Position numbers and translations under genes: made by a program. From the NCBI RefSeq assembly GCF_000718785.1, contig NZ_JOCA01000001.1, forward strand, positions 434,001 through 498,000: a stretch of 64,000 nt of DNA, read 5' to 3'. Shown in pieces: positions 17,167 through 26,174 of this stretch. Position 1 is the first letter of the stretch. Every line of letters starts with the position of its first letter. The notes beneath the pieces are model-generated. The model was not told where the DNA came from. It did no database searches and was given only the letters and a program-made list of their open reading frames with translations. The stretch is from Streptomyces sp. NRRL WC-3626. Its GTDB lineage: Bacteria; Actinomycetota; Actinomycetes; Streptomycetales; Streptomycetaceae.

Positions 17167-17460
17167 CTACCGGCCGACCAGGTGATGCGTCCCGTCCGGG
17201 CGCGGAACGGGTTTCAGGTTGACCTCGATACGGTGGGTGGCGTCGTGGCTCACCGAGCCGCCCAGGCGGGCCTCGACGACACCCAGGCGCAGGCCCGCCC
17301 CGCCCTCGCCGGCGCGGTGGAACTGGACCGAGAACTCCAGGCTGACCTGCTCCACATGGAACCGCCAGTCGCTCTGCGCGCCCTCGGCCTGGGCACGGGC
17401 CAGTTCCGCACGTACCGTGCCGATGGCCTCCGCCAAGCCGATCGGTTCCGCGTTCGCCAT
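17167..17460 (-). CDS. Trypco2 (trypsin-co-occurring domain 2) protein
   Basis: 97 residues from ATG 17460. It matches the trypco2 pattern: an N-terminal helix (GLAEAIGTVRAELARAQAEG) followed by beta strands WRFHVEQVSLEFSVQF and a Gly-rich turn leading to HRIEVNLKPV. Trypco proteins are encoded beside trypsin-like proteases of predicted conflict or signalling systems. Here the gene is divergent from such a protease with 91 bases between starts. It is likely a non-enzymatic adaptor or regulator of that protease. Confidence 0.88.
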   Translation of the reverse strand: MANAEPIGLAEAIGTVRAELARAQAEGAQSDWRFHVEQVSLEFSVQFHRAGEGGAGLRLGVVEARLGGSVSHDATHRIEVNLKPVPRPDGTHHLVGR

Positions 17461-17551
17461 ATCAACACACCGCCACTTTCGGTTGATTGACCGGTACAGC
17501 CTGCTCACAAGTCTAGGGACGTCCCACGCTTTGCACGTAATGTGAATCGGT

Positions 17552-18874
17552 ATGGGGGAACTGCGTGCGGACTGGAGACTCAGGCTGCGACGCGAGGACG
17601 CACACGGGCCGATCTGCGGCGCCGGCGTGCTCGTCGACCAGTACACGGCGCTGACGTGTGCGCATGTGGTGCGCGAGCCGGATGCCGTCATGTGGCTGGA
17701 GTTCGCGGAGAACGGCGGGCTGCCGCCGGTGTCCGCACGGGTCATGCCCGGGGGCTGGCTGCCGGCGGCCGCCGGTGGTGAGGATGTCGCCGTGCTGCGT
17801 CTCGACAGCCCTCGTCCGCAGGCGCGGCGTGCTCCGCTGGACACCCGGCTGTGGGGCGGTATGGAGGTCTACGCGACCGGCTACGCGGAGGGCTTCGACG
17901 ACGGCATGAGTCTGTGGGGGCGCATCGGCGGCGCGAGCGGGGAGCGCGTGCAGCTCGATGCGGTCACCAGGTCGGAGGTGGTGCGGGCCGGGTTCAGCGG
18001 TGCCGGTGTGTGCACCCGGCCGGAGGAGGGGCGGCCCGCGCGCGTGGTGGGCGTCGTCGTGAGCTGGCGGGGGGACCTGGGCGAGGCTCTGCCGGAGGAC
18101 AACCGGCTCTCCTTCTCGTATCTGATCCCCGTCGAGCGCATCGCCGAACTCTCGCCCGTCGTCAAGGGGTTGAGTGCGCCAGGGGCCTGGGACCACGGGT
18201 TCGAGGAGCGGTTGGGCCGGTGGTTCGACGATCCGGACGAGGACCCGGTGAAGATCACCGTGGTGGCTCCGGGGAGCGGGAAGGAGCGCTCGCTGCGGCA
18301 GCTGGCGCACCGCGCCCATGTCGTCCACCGGGGCGGGGCCAGCAGGCCGGACCTCATCGACCACGCTCTCGATCAGGTGACGTTTCCCGCCGGTGAGTAC
18401 CTGGCGTACTGGGACTGGCTGCGCGGCGCCAAGGGCCGGCCGGAGCGGGCGGGCGACCGTGCGCCCCTACGGCCGGTGACGGTGCTCGTGGACGGGCTCG
18501 ACGAGGAGGCGCAGCCGGGGGCCCTCATCGAACTTCTGGCCAGGTTACGGGTGTTCGGATTCCGGCTGCTGCTCGTCTTCCGTCACGAGGGCGGGCCCGG
18601 CTGGACCGCGTCCCGTGATCTTCTGCTGCTGCCCGCGCTGCTGCGGCACGCGGACGGCCTCCTCGACCGCCTGCAGCGCGCGGAGTTCGGCCGGGCCGTA
18701 CAGCGCGACATCGTCAACAGCGCCTCCCTCGGCTCCGTGACCGAGACCGCCGACCGGCACCGGGCCACACGCCGCCTCCTCGAGGACGTACGGGATCCGC
18801 AGCAGCGGCTCAACCGGCTGCGCGGGCTCATCAGGACGCTGCGCGCCGACCTGAGCAGGGCAGCCCGGGGATGA
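17552..18874 (+). CDS. Trypsin-like serine protease with C-terminal P-loop-like domain; contains a TTA codon
   Basis: 440 residues from ATG 17552, no signal peptide, so cytosolic. The protease triad is visible: His38 (ALTCAHVV), Asp78 (GGEDVAVL) and Ser149 (AGFSGAGV). From about residue 232 a second domain shows a Walker A-like APGSGKERS (lacking the first Gly) and a Walker B-like TVLVDGLDEE at 310-319, reminiscent of the trypsin-NTPase architectures of STAND/conflict systems. Codon 332 (18545-18547) is TTA. The stop overlaps the kinase start by 4 bases. It probably cleaves an intracellular partner on a signal passed through the operon; the substrate is unknown. Confidence 0.88.
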   Translation: MGELRADWRLRLRREDAHGPICGAGVLVDQYTALTCAHVVREPDAVMWLEFAENGGLPPVSARVMPGGWLPAAAGGEDVAVLRLDSPRPQARRAPLDTRLWGGMEVYATGYAEGFDDGMSLWGRIGGASGERVQLDAVTRSEVVRAGFSGAGVCTRPEEGRPARVVGVVVSWRGDLGEALPEDNRLSFSYLIPVERIAELSPVVKGLSAPGAWDHGFEERLGRWFDDPDEDPVKITVVAPGSGKERSLRQLAHRAHVVHRGGASRPDLIDHALDQVTFPAGEYLAYWDWLRGAKGRPERAGDRAPLRPVTVLVDGLDEEAQPGALIELLARLRVFGFRLLLVFRHEGGPGWTASRDLLLLPALLRHADGLLDRLQRAEFGRAVQRDIVNSASLGSVTETADRHRATRRLLEDVRDPQQRLNRLRGLIRTLRADLSRAARG

Positions 18875-21174
18875 CCGGCTGCCCGCACCGGCGCTTCTCC
18901 GGCGGCCCCTGTGGCGGCGCGGTACTGCCCACCGGCTACTGCGGCGCGTGCGGGCGTGCGCAGGACGGGCCCGGTCTGCCGGAACTACCGGCACACATAC
19001 ATGAGTTCGGGCCACGGGAACTCCTCGAACTGCCCGAGCGTGAGCCGCGTCCCGCCGGGGAGCGGCTCATCCGGGCCGAGGCGCCGCTGCGTATCCGGAT
19101 GAGCTGTTCGGCCGCGGGCTGCGGAATCGTCTTCGCGCCGCCCTACACCGAGGGGCCCGTGCCGATCGAGGGGTTCTGCCCGGCGTGCGGGGCGCGCTAC
19201 TCGTACCGGCCCGAACTCGCCGAGGGCGATCTGCTGCGCGGCCAGTACCGGGTCATGGGTCCCATCGCGCACGGCGGTCAGGGCTGGGTGTACCTCGCCG
19301 AGGACACCCATCTGGGTGACGTCGTCGCCGTCAAGGGGCTGCTCAACCGGTACGAGCAGGACGGCGCCCGGCTCGCCGACGTCGAGCGCCGCAATCTCGT
19401 CGCCATACGGCATCCCCGTATCGTGCAGATCCGCGACTTCGTCGCCCGCGGGGACGACGGCGGGCAGGTCACCGGCGGCTACATCGTCATGGACGACGTG
19501 GGCGACGGCACGCTCGCGAAGGTCGCCGAGGAGGTGCGGCGCGGGGAGTCCGTGCTCGACATCGAGCATGTCGCGGCGTACGGCTGTCAGATCCTCGAGG
19601 CCTTCGTGCATCTGCACGCCGACGGTGAACGGGTCTTCGTGTACGGGGACATGAAGCCGTCGAACGTCGTGCACCACCGGGACGGCATCAAGGTCATCGA
19701 CCTCGGCGGGATGCGCGAGCAGGGACAGAGCCTGCCGCCCGCCCATGTCACGGCCGACTACATGGCGCCCGAGACCGGGACGTCGGCCGCGCCCACGGTC
19801 GCCCACGACCTGCACACCGTCGGCGTCACCCTGCGGGAGCTCGCCCGCTGGGCCGTGACCGAGGTGCCCGGTCTCGGTACGGCCTCCTTCGACCGGGTCG
19901 TCGACCGTGCCGTACGCACCGATCCCGGCCGCCGTTTCGCCGACGCACGCGAGATGGTCGGCCAACTGCGGGGCGCGCTGCGGGAGATCCGCGCGCTGCG
20001 CGGCAAGAGCGATCCGCCGGAGCCCTCCGACCACTTCCGGCCGTCGGCCCGGCTGCTCGGCGCCCGGCTCGGTGCGGTGCCCGGCATCGAGCACTGGCTG
20101 AACCGGCCGCACCGCGACCGGTACGCGCCGCCCGTGGCACCGGTCCTCGACCTCGGCGCGCCCACCCCCGCCGAGATCGCCGCCTGTCTGCCGGTGCCGA
20201 GGCCCTATCCGGGCGATCCGCAGGCCGCGCGGTTCGAGGTGAGCAGCGGCTACGACCCGGACCGGCTCCTGGAGCAGGAGGACGAGCGGCCGCACTCGGT
20301 GGAGATCAGTCTGCACAACGTGCGTGTCCTGCTGGGCCGGAACACCACCGACGACTGGCAGCGGGCCCAGGAGGAACTCGACACCGCGGACTCCATCCCG
20401 GGACCGTCGGCCGTACGGCGGTGGCGGCTGGAGTGGCACCGCGCCCTGCTCGCGCTGCGCGGCGCCCAACTCGACGAGGACCCGCGCCAAGTCGGCGAGG
20501 CCCGGGACCACTTCAACGAGGTGCATCTCGAACTGCCCGGCGAGTACGCGCCCAAGCTGGCCCTCGCCTACTGTGCGGAGTGGCTCGGCGACGCGACGGC
20601 CGGGCCGACGGCGGAGGAGCTGTACGAGGCGGTGTTCGCCCGTAATCCCGCGCACGGCGGCGCCGCCCTCGGGCTGGCCAGGCTGGCGCTGCGGGCGCAT
20701 GACCGGCGGACGGCCATCGACGTGCTCGGCCGGGTGCGGGCGGGGACGCTGGACCACACCGTCGCCCGGATCGCGTCCCTGCGGATCCGCGCGGCCCGGC
20801 TGCCCGGGGACGGTGATCCGCTGCCCGTGCCCACCGAGGTCGACGCGGCGCTGGCCGAGCTGCGGGGCATGGAGGGCCGGCGTCCGGGCGACGGGGAGCC
20901 GGGCCTGTCGGAGGACGAGGCACTGCGGCTGAGCACCGAACTCCTCGAGTGGAAACTGGACGCGGTGCACGGCCTCAGTGACCGTCCCGGCGTGCCGGGA
21001 AGCGGTGCCGGACGGCTCACGGCCCGTGCCCTGCGCCGGCTGAGCGCTCCGGAACGGGCGTTGCGGGAGCGACTGGAGACGCAGTACAAGCGGCTGGCGA
21101 CACACCATCAGGCCGAAGCGCGCCAGGACCTCGTGGACCTGATGCACGCGGTACGGCCGCAGACCGTGATCTGA
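18871..21174 (+). CDS. PknG-like serine/threonine protein kinase with rubredoxin-type zinc site and TPR domain
   Basis: 767 residues, close to the roughly 750 of mycobacterial PknG, and with the same order. An N-terminal Cys/His cluster and rubredoxin-like ribbon (CSAAGC ... CPACG) is followed by the kinase domain from about 124 (glycine loop AHGGQGWVYL, catalytic Lys in VVAVKG, catalytic loop VYGDMKPSN, and DLG instead of DFG, as in PknG). A TPR-type helical region runs from about 470 to the end. PknG kinases are soluble and control metabolism through FHA proteins such as GarA/OdhI. Coupling to a protease upstream and to vWA, membrane and binding-protein genes downstream suggests it is the output of an envelope sensor. 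Confidence 0.9.
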   Translation: MTGCPHRRFSGGPCGGAVLPTGYCGACGRAQDGPGLPELPAHIHEFGPRELLELPEREPRPAGERLIRAEAPLRIRMSCSAAGCGIVFAPPYTEGPVPIEGFCPACGARYSYRPELAEGDLLRGQYRVMGPIAHGGQGWVYLAEDTHLGDVVAVKGLLNRYEQDGARLADVERRNLVAIRHPRIVQIRDFVARGDDGGQVTGGYIVMDDVGDGTLAKVAEEVRRGESVLDIEHVAAYGCQILEAFVHLHADGERVFVYGDMKPSNVVHHRDGIKVIDLGGMREQGQSLPPAHVTADYMAPETGTSAAPTVAHDLHTVGVTLRELARWAVTEVPGLGTASFDRVVDRAVRTDPGRRFADAREMVGQLRGALREIRALRGKSDPPEPSDHFRPSARLLGARLGAVPGIEHWLNRPHRDRYAPPVAPVLDLGAPTPAEIAACLPVPRPYPGDPQAARFEVSSGYDPDRLLEQEDERPHSVEISLHNVRVLLGRNTTDDWQRAQEELDTADSIPGPSAVRRWRLEWHRALLALRGAQLDEDPRQVGEARDHFNEVHLELPGEYAPKLALAYCAEWLGDATAGPTAEELYEAVFARNPAHGGAALGLARLALRAHDRRTAIDVLGRVRAGTLDHTVARIASLRIRAARLPGDGDPLPVPTEVDAALAELRGMEGRRPGDGEPGLSEDEALRLSTELLEWKLDAVHGLSDRPGVPGSGAGRLTARALRRLSAPERALRERLETQYKRLATHHQAEARQDLVDLMHAVRPQTVI

Positions 21175-21191
21175 CGCAGGGGAGGGCGACG

Positions 21192-22622
21192 GTGCCCGGC
21201 GACGAAGGTGAAGGAGCGGTGACACAGGGGATGAGCAGCCACACCACCCGGCCGCCGAAGCCGGGCATCCGGCTGCACGTCGATCTCGGCGGCGATCCGC
21301 GCCCGCACCGCAGCGCGAAGATCGAGGCGCATCTGCGGGTCGACGTGGCCGCCGACGGCGCCCCCACCGACCTGCCCGCCGTCCAGCTCGCCGTGATGAT
21401 CGCGGTGGACGTCGCCGAGTCCAACCGGGCGGCCGTCCGGCACGCCCTGCCGGCGGCACTGCGCGCGCTGCCCGACCGTATCTCCTTCACCGTGCTGGGC
21501 AGCGGGCCGGAACCGGTGCGGTGCTTTCCGCGCGACGACGACGAGTGGGCCGTCGCCGACCAGAACGTGCGACGCCGGGCCGCGTTCGTCGCGGGCTCGC
21601 TCCCGCTTCACCGGGAGGGGCCGCGTCCGGCCGGGTATGCCGCCTGGGTGGCCGGCGCGCGCGCCCTGCTCACCGGCCGGCCGGTGTCCGTACGCCATCT
21701 GGTGCTGATCACCGACGGCAGCAGCTTCTCCACCGAGGACCGGCTGGAGGAGGAACTGGACGCCTGTGCGGGCCAGTTCACCTGTGACGTGTTCGCCGTG
21801 GGGGTGGACTGGAAGCCCGACCCGCTGCTGAAGCTGGCCGAACGGCTGCACGGTTCGGCCGAGTTCGTCGACGAAGGGCTCGGGCGGGCGATCACAGGGG
21901 CCATTCAGCGACTGCGCCGCGTCCACACACCGCAGTTGCCGATCGAGGTGACCGTACGGCCCTCCGTTCGGCAGGTGTCGCTCGCCGAGAAGACGCCCCG
22001 GCCGCACCGGCTCGGCGGGCTGCCCGAGAGCGGCCGGCCGCACCGCTGGAGCTTCCCGACGTACCAGTGGGAACAAGGCCGGCGCGACTATCTGCTCACC
22101 CTGGTCGCCGACTCGGACGCCGACCCGCTGGAGACGGAGCTGCAGTTCGCCATGGTGTCCATCGGGGGCGTGCACGCCCCGGTCACCGCCCGCTGGCATC
22201 ATCCCGAGCAGTCCCCGCTCCAGGAGTTGGCGGGCGCCGACAGCGTGCGTACCCTCAACGCCACCGCCCGGATGCGCAGTGCGCTGCGCCGGGGGCTCAT
22301 CGCCCTTCAGGAGAACCGGCGGGATGTCGCGCTGGAGCGGTTGGGGCAGGCCGCCCGGCTGGCGGTGCGGCTCGACGCGGAATGGGTGCTGGACGAGATC
22401 CGCACGGTCGCCGACGTCGAGGACGCGGCCGGGGGGCGGGTCAGGCTGCGCAGCGTCGACGCCGGCACCCTCGGCCCGATGATCCTGCGCGCCGGGTCCC
22501 GGCCCGAGGGGCCGCTGACCGACCCCGTCACCGCCCGGCCGGGACCGGCCTGCCGCGGCTGCCGCACCCCTGCGGGCAGCGAGGCCAGGTACTGCATCAC
22601 GTGCGGGGAGAAGCTGCTGTGA
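21192..22622 (+). CDS. von Willebrand factor A domain protein with C-terminal zinc ribbon
   Basis: 476 residues from GTG 21192 (GGAGGG five bases upstream). The vWA core starts with AVMIAVDVAESN, a MIDAS-like motif in which DxSxS is degenerate, and continues with LVLITDGSSFS. After a beta-rich middle and a helical segment (RGLIALQENRRDVALERL), the protein ends in a zinc ribbon (CRGCRT ... CITCGEKLL). There is no signal or membrane segment. It lies 17 bases after the kinase gene and overlaps the next start by 4. It is likely a scaffold or kinase substrate inside the relay. Confidence 0.87.
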   Translation: MPGDEGEGAVTQGMSSHTTRPPKPGIRLHVDLGGDPRPHRSAKIEAHLRVDVAADGAPTDLPAVQLAVMIAVDVAESNRAAVRHALPAALRALPDRISFTVLGSGPEPVRCFPRDDDEWAVADQNVRRRAAFVAGSLPLHREGPRPAGYAAWVAGARALLTGRPVSVRHLVLITDGSSFSTEDRLEEELDACAGQFTCDVFAVGVDWKPDPLLKLAERLHGSAEFVDEGLGRAITGAIQRLRRVHTPQLPIEVTVRPSVRQVSLAEKTPRPHRLGGLPESGRPHRWSFPTYQWEQGRRDYLLTLVADSDADPLETELQFAMVSIGGVHAPVTARWHHPEQSPLQELAGADSVRTLNATARMRSALRRGLIALQENRRDVALERLGQAARLAVRLDAEWVLDEIRTVADVEDAAGGRVRLRSVDAGTLGPMILRAGSRPEGPLTDPVTARPGPACRGCRTPAGSEARYCITCGEKLL

Positions 22623-23656
22623 CCGCCGCGTTCCGGCACCGGTACTCTCCGGTCGCGCTCTGGCTCCGGTACTCCCCCGCCGCGCTCTGGCGCCGGTGTC
22701 TGAGCGGGCTGCGGACCCGGCGGCTGCTGGAGCTGCATCTGGTCATGCTGCTCGTGCTCACGGCGGTGGCGGCGACCGCGCTGTTCCTCTCCGGCCGTCA
22801 GGCCCAGCGGAGCGCCGATGCCCTGGCGGCCCGGGAGGCACCGGCCGTCCAGGGACTCGCCGCCAGCCGGCTCGCGGCACTGCGGGCCGACGAGGAGATC
22901 GCCAGGCTGGTGAAGAAGAAGCTGATCGGCGTGGCCGGCTCGGGCGAGGCCTACCGGTCCCAGCTCTCGGCCGCCGACCAGGGCCTGTCCCGGATCGCCG
23001 ACCGCACCGACCAGGACCTCGGCACGATCAAGGGGCTGCTCGCCACCTACAGCGACTCCCTCGCGCGCGGTACGTCCCTCTACCGGGACGATCCGCTCAT
23101 GCGGACACAGCGGCTGCGACAGGCCAAGTCGCTGCTCACCCGCGAAAAGGTGGGGGTCGCGCCGCGCCTGAAGGAGCTGCAGGGCCGGCAGTTGAGGCAC
23201 GCCGAGGCCACCGCGGCCATGGGGTGGTGGCAGCACGCCGGCTGGTGGACCGCCGAGATCGCGTTGTCCGGCGCGGTGCTGACGCTGCTCTCGGCGTTGT
23301 TCGTGCTGCGCGACCGCTGCGGCCGGGACTGGAATCCGTATCTGCTCGCCGCCCTCGTCCTCACCGTGCTGCTGGCCGTGGTCCCGCTGATGACGGCGTA
23401 CTCCACCCAGGGCGAACTCGACGGCGTGCTGGAGGACCTGCGGCAGATCACGGAGGTCTCCTGGCAGGGCGGCGCGACGGAGGCGGCGCAGCGGAACGTC
23501 ACGGAGATGTCCGAGGAGGTCCGGCGGCAACTGGCCGGCGGCACATGGACGGAGTCGGTGTACCGGGGTGCGCTGGTCGGCAGTCTGCTGGCCGTGGTGC
23601 TGCCCGTGCTGGGGCTCGGACTGCGGCTCGACCGCGACTACTGGAGGCGATGGTGA
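22619..23656 (+). CDS. Four-helix membrane protein, GlnX-like by position
   Basis: 345 residues from GTG 22619 (GTGA overlap with the vWA gene). Predicted helices are at about 40-58, 214-233, 245-263 and 317-336. Between helices 1 and 2 is a long, helical, Lys/Arg/Gln-rich region of some 150 residues, probably extracytoplasmic. In mycobacteria and corynebacteria pknG is co-encoded with a membrane protein (GlnX) and a binding protein (GlnH) that pass a solute signal to the kinase. The order and topology here match that idea, but I cannot show sequence homology by eye. It overlaps the next gene by 7 bases. Confidence 0.75.
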   Translation: MTAAFRHRYSPVALWLRYSPAALWRRCLSGLRTRRLLELHLVMLLVLTAVAATALFLSGRQAQRSADALAAREAPAVQGLAASRLAALRADEEIARLVKKKLIGVAGSGEAYRSQLSAADQGLSRIADRTDQDLGTIKGLLATYSDSLARGTSLYRDDPLMRTQRLRQAKSLLTREKVGVAPRLKELQGRQLRHAEATAAMGWWQHAGWWTAEIALSGAVLTLLSALFVLRDRCGRDWNPYLLAALVLTVLLAVVPLMTAYSTQGELDGVLEDLRQITEVSWQGGATEAAQRNVTEMSEEVRRQLAGGTWTESVYRGALVGSLLAVVLPVLGLGLRLDRDYWRRW

Positions 23657-24912
23657 CCCGGCGGTTCACGATGCTGGTGTTCGGGGTGGTCATGCTGCTG
23701 ATCACGGCCGTCGGCCTGGTGGTGGTCTGGTCGCAGCACGACGACGAGAAGCCGGTGACCATCCTCGGGACGTGGACGGCGGGGCAGGCCGACCAGTTCG
23801 AGGAGGTGCTCCACGGCTTCGACATCCCCTTCCAGTACCAGGGCACGGCGGCCCTGCGGGAGGTGCTGCTCTCCAAGGTGCAGGCGGGTGACCCCCCGGA
23901 CATCGTGATCATGCCGGGGCTCGGTGAACTCGCCGAGTACGCCGGCCGGGACCTGCTGGAACCGCTGGACAAGCTCTACGATCCGCAGGAGTACGACGCC
24001 CCCTGGATGCCGCCCGCCTCGTCCCCCGGGCACAGGTACTGGGTCCCGGTCAAGGCCGATCTGAAGAGCATCGTCTGGTACCGCGAGGGTGACACGCCGC
24101 CCACCTCATCCGCTCCGCTGGGGAGTTGGTGCATGGGTATGGGGGACGACGGCACGTCCGGCTGGCCGGGCACCGACTGGATCGAGGACCTCGTACTGCA
24201 ACGGGCGGGCCCGGGCACGTACGAGAAATGGGCGCTCGGCAAGGGCAAGTCGAAGTGGTGGAGCAGCGACACGGTACGCACCGCCTGGGAGGCCTGGGAC
24301 GGTCTGCTCCGGCAGAACCCTGAGGCGGCCCGTCGGGCACTGCTCACCGACCATCGTGGCGCACCGGACGGCAAAGGGCTGCTCTTCGACGACAGGAGTG
24401 CGTGCGGGCTGGAGCATCAGGGCTCCTTCGCGCTCTCCCTCTACGGGCTCGCCGCGCCCCGCGCCCGTCTGACCGACTCCGCTCCGCTGCTGCCCGAGGG
24501 CGGCGGCCGGGTCCGGGCGCACGAGGTGACCGGCGACTTCGCGGCCCTGCTCAGCGACCGGCCCGAAGCGCGGGACCTGATCGAGAAGCTGGCCTCGAAG
24601 AAGGGCCAGCAGGAGTGGGTCGACCGGGCGCACGTCTTCTCGGCGAACCGTCGGGTGACACCGCCGGACGACGCGGTCCGGGGCGAGATCGCCCGGCGGC
24701 TCGCCCGGGGGCCGCACTGTCTGGACGCCTCGGACGTCATGGCGCCCGCTGTACGGGACGCGTTCTACGAGGCCACCCTGCTGACCGTCGCCCGCGCCGC
24801 CGCCGGACGGAACGCCGGCATCGGCGACCTCCTCAAAGACGTACAGAAGATCCAGGACGCCCAGTCCGGGCAGGGCGGAATGGCTCCGAAAACGGTGTGC
24901 AGCGGAAAGTGA
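23650..24912 (+). CDS. Membrane-tethered extracellular solute-binding protein
   Basis: 420 residues from ATG 23650 (GGAGG upstream). An uncleaved-looking N-terminal anchor (MLVFGVVMLLITAVGLVVVW) with no lipobox Cys is followed by an ABC-type family 1 binding-protein fold (VTILGTWTAGQADQFEEV; VQAGDPPDIVIMPGLGELAEYA; RYWVPVKADLKSIVWYR). No ABC permease or ATPase gene is present. The protein therefore probably senses rather than imports, handing ligand state to the adjacent four-helix protein and the PknG-like kinase. The ligand is unknown; the fold suggests a sugar or other polar solute. Confidence 0.85.
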   Translation: MVTRRFTMLVFGVVMLLITAVGLVVVWSQHDDEKPVTILGTWTAGQADQFEEVLHGFDIPFQYQGTAALREVLLSKVQAGDPPDIVIMPGLGELAEYAGRDLLEPLDKLYDPQEYDAPWMPPASSPGHRYWVPVKADLKSIVWYREGDTPPTSSAPLGSWCMGMGDDGTSGWPGTDWIEDLVLQRAGPGTYEKWALGKGKSKWWSSDTVRTAWEAWDGLLRQNPEAARRALLTDHRGAPDGKGLLFDDRSACGLEHQGSFALSLYGLAAPRARLTDSAPLLPEGGGRVRAHEVTGDFAALLSDRPEARDLIEKLASKKGQQEWVDRAHVFSANRRVTPPDDAVRGEIARRLARGPHCLDASDVMAPAVRDAFYEATLLTVARAAAGRNAGIGDLLKDVQKIQDAQSGQGGMAPKTVCSGK

Positions 24913-25009
24913 CCGCCGGGACCGTCACGGTGCGGGCGCGGTGATGACGAAGTCGGCGGGTGTCGTGCCGCGCTCCGACAGCCTGCGGTGGGGCCGTCGG
25001 ACACGGTTT

Positions 25010-25026
25010 GGTTGCGGCGTGCAACC
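25010..25026. promoter_or_regulatory. Inverted repeat GGTTGC-N5-GCAACC (operator candidate)
   Basis: Perfect 6-bp arms lie 71 bases before the lipoprotein start, followed by TATTCG-like sequence nearer the gene. It is the only conspicuous element in the gap between the binding-protein operon and the lipoprotein gene. Confidence 0.4.
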
Positions 25027-25096
25027 GTTCGAGGGGTTTGCGGGTCTTGGCGGGTGACCGTCCTGGTCGTATTCGTGAGGAGACGTCATTTCCGCC

Positions 25097-26161
25097 ATGC
25101 GCAAGACCCTGACCGCCGCCGCCGTCGTCACCGCCGTGCTGGCGGGTTCCGCCGCCTGTGGCACCGTGGAGAACCTGTCGGCCGGGCAGAAGCTGGACCA
25201 GGCCTTCGAGGAGCTCGGCAAGGAGCGTTCGCTCTCCTTCGAGCTGGACCTGGACACGGACGCCGCTTCGCTGAAGGCGCTGGACGCCGACGCGGAGCCG
25301 GGCGAGGAGATGCCCGACGAGATCGCCGAGTGGCTGGCCGAGGCGCGGTTCTCCTTCTCCGTGCAGTCGAAGAAGCCGCTCGAGGACTCCGGTGAGAAAG
25401 ACTTCACCGGCATGGCCATGAAGATCAGCGGCGCGGACGGCGCCGCCCTGCTCGAGTACCGGCTGGTCGGCGACGACATCTACGTCCGTCTCGACGCCGA
25501 GGCGCTCGGGAAGATGTCCGGCAGCCCCATGCCGCCGGCGGACGAACTTCCGGACAGCGCCGGGGCGTTCAAGAAGGTGCTGAGCGGTGAGTGGATCAAG
25601 ATGTCCGCGAAGGACATGGAGGGGGCCCGTGAGCAGATGCTCGGAGAGGGGGGCCCCGACGAGCCCTCGGCCGAGCCGACGCTTGACGCGGGGACGCAGA
25701 AGAAGCTGGTGAAGGCGCTGCGGGGGGTCATCGCCCAGGAGGTCGACTTCAAGACGTCCGGGGGATCGGACGGGACCGAGCACATCAAGGCCACGGCGCC
25801 GTTCCGGACGTTGATGACCGAGCTGTTCGACGAGCTGGGTCCGCTGGCGAAGGAGCTGCCGCCGGGGGCGGAGATGCCGACCGCCAAGGACTTCAAGGAC
25901 GCGCCGAACGAGAAGGTCACGGCCGACTTCACGCTGAAGAACGGCGAGCTGACCGAGGTGTCCGTGGACCTCGCCAAGCTGGCCGAGAAGGCGAAGGTCA
26001 AGAAGTTCGCGCTGGTACTGCGCCTGGGCAAGGGCGAGAAGGCCACCGCCCCGGCGAACGCCACCGAGGTGAACATCGACGAGCTCATGGAGGGCTTCTT
26101 CGGCGGCTTCGCGGCGAACGAGCTCGGCGACGAGGAGTTCGCGGAGGGCACCGAGGGCTGA
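25097..26161 (+). CDS. Lipoprotein of unknown function
   Basis: 354 residues from ATG 25097. It has a lipoprotein signal peptide with lipobox LAGSAAC (Cys at about residue 21), so it is exported and lipid-anchored. The rest is Asp/Glu/Lys-rich with alternating beta strands (SFELDLDTDAASLKALDADA; EKVTADFTLKNGELTEVSVD), similar in texture to LppX/LprG-type lipid-carrier lipoproteins and to other Streptomyces lipoproteins of this size. No catalytic motif is seen. It is preceded by an inverted repeat and followed by a strong terminator. Confidence 0.85.
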   Translation: MRKTLTAAAVVTAVLAGSAACGTVENLSAGQKLDQAFEELGKERSLSFELDLDTDAASLKALDADAEPGEEMPDEIAEWLAEARFSFSVQSKKPLEDSGEKDFTGMAMKISGADGAALLEYRLVGDDIYVRLDAEALGKMSGSPMPPADELPDSAGAFKKVLSGEWIKMSAKDMEGAREQMLGEGGPDEPSAEPTLDAGTQKKLVKALRGVIAQEVDFKTSGGSDGTEHIKATAPFRTLMTELFDELGPLAKELPPGAEMPTAKDFKDAPNEKVTADFTLKNGELTEVSVDLAKLAEKAKVKKFALVLRLGKGEKATAPANATEVNIDELMEGFFGGFAANELGDEEFAEGTEG

Positions 26162-26174
26162 CACCGGGGTCCAT

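Noticed and set aside
23650..24912. Sugar ABC importer operon
   Set aside because: A binding protein is present but there is no permease or ABC ATPase nearby; the anchor and neighbours fit a sensor better.
25013..25100. Further small genes in the gap before the lipoprotein
   Set aside because: Frames there have no ribosome site or recognisable product; the gap is better read as promoter and operator.
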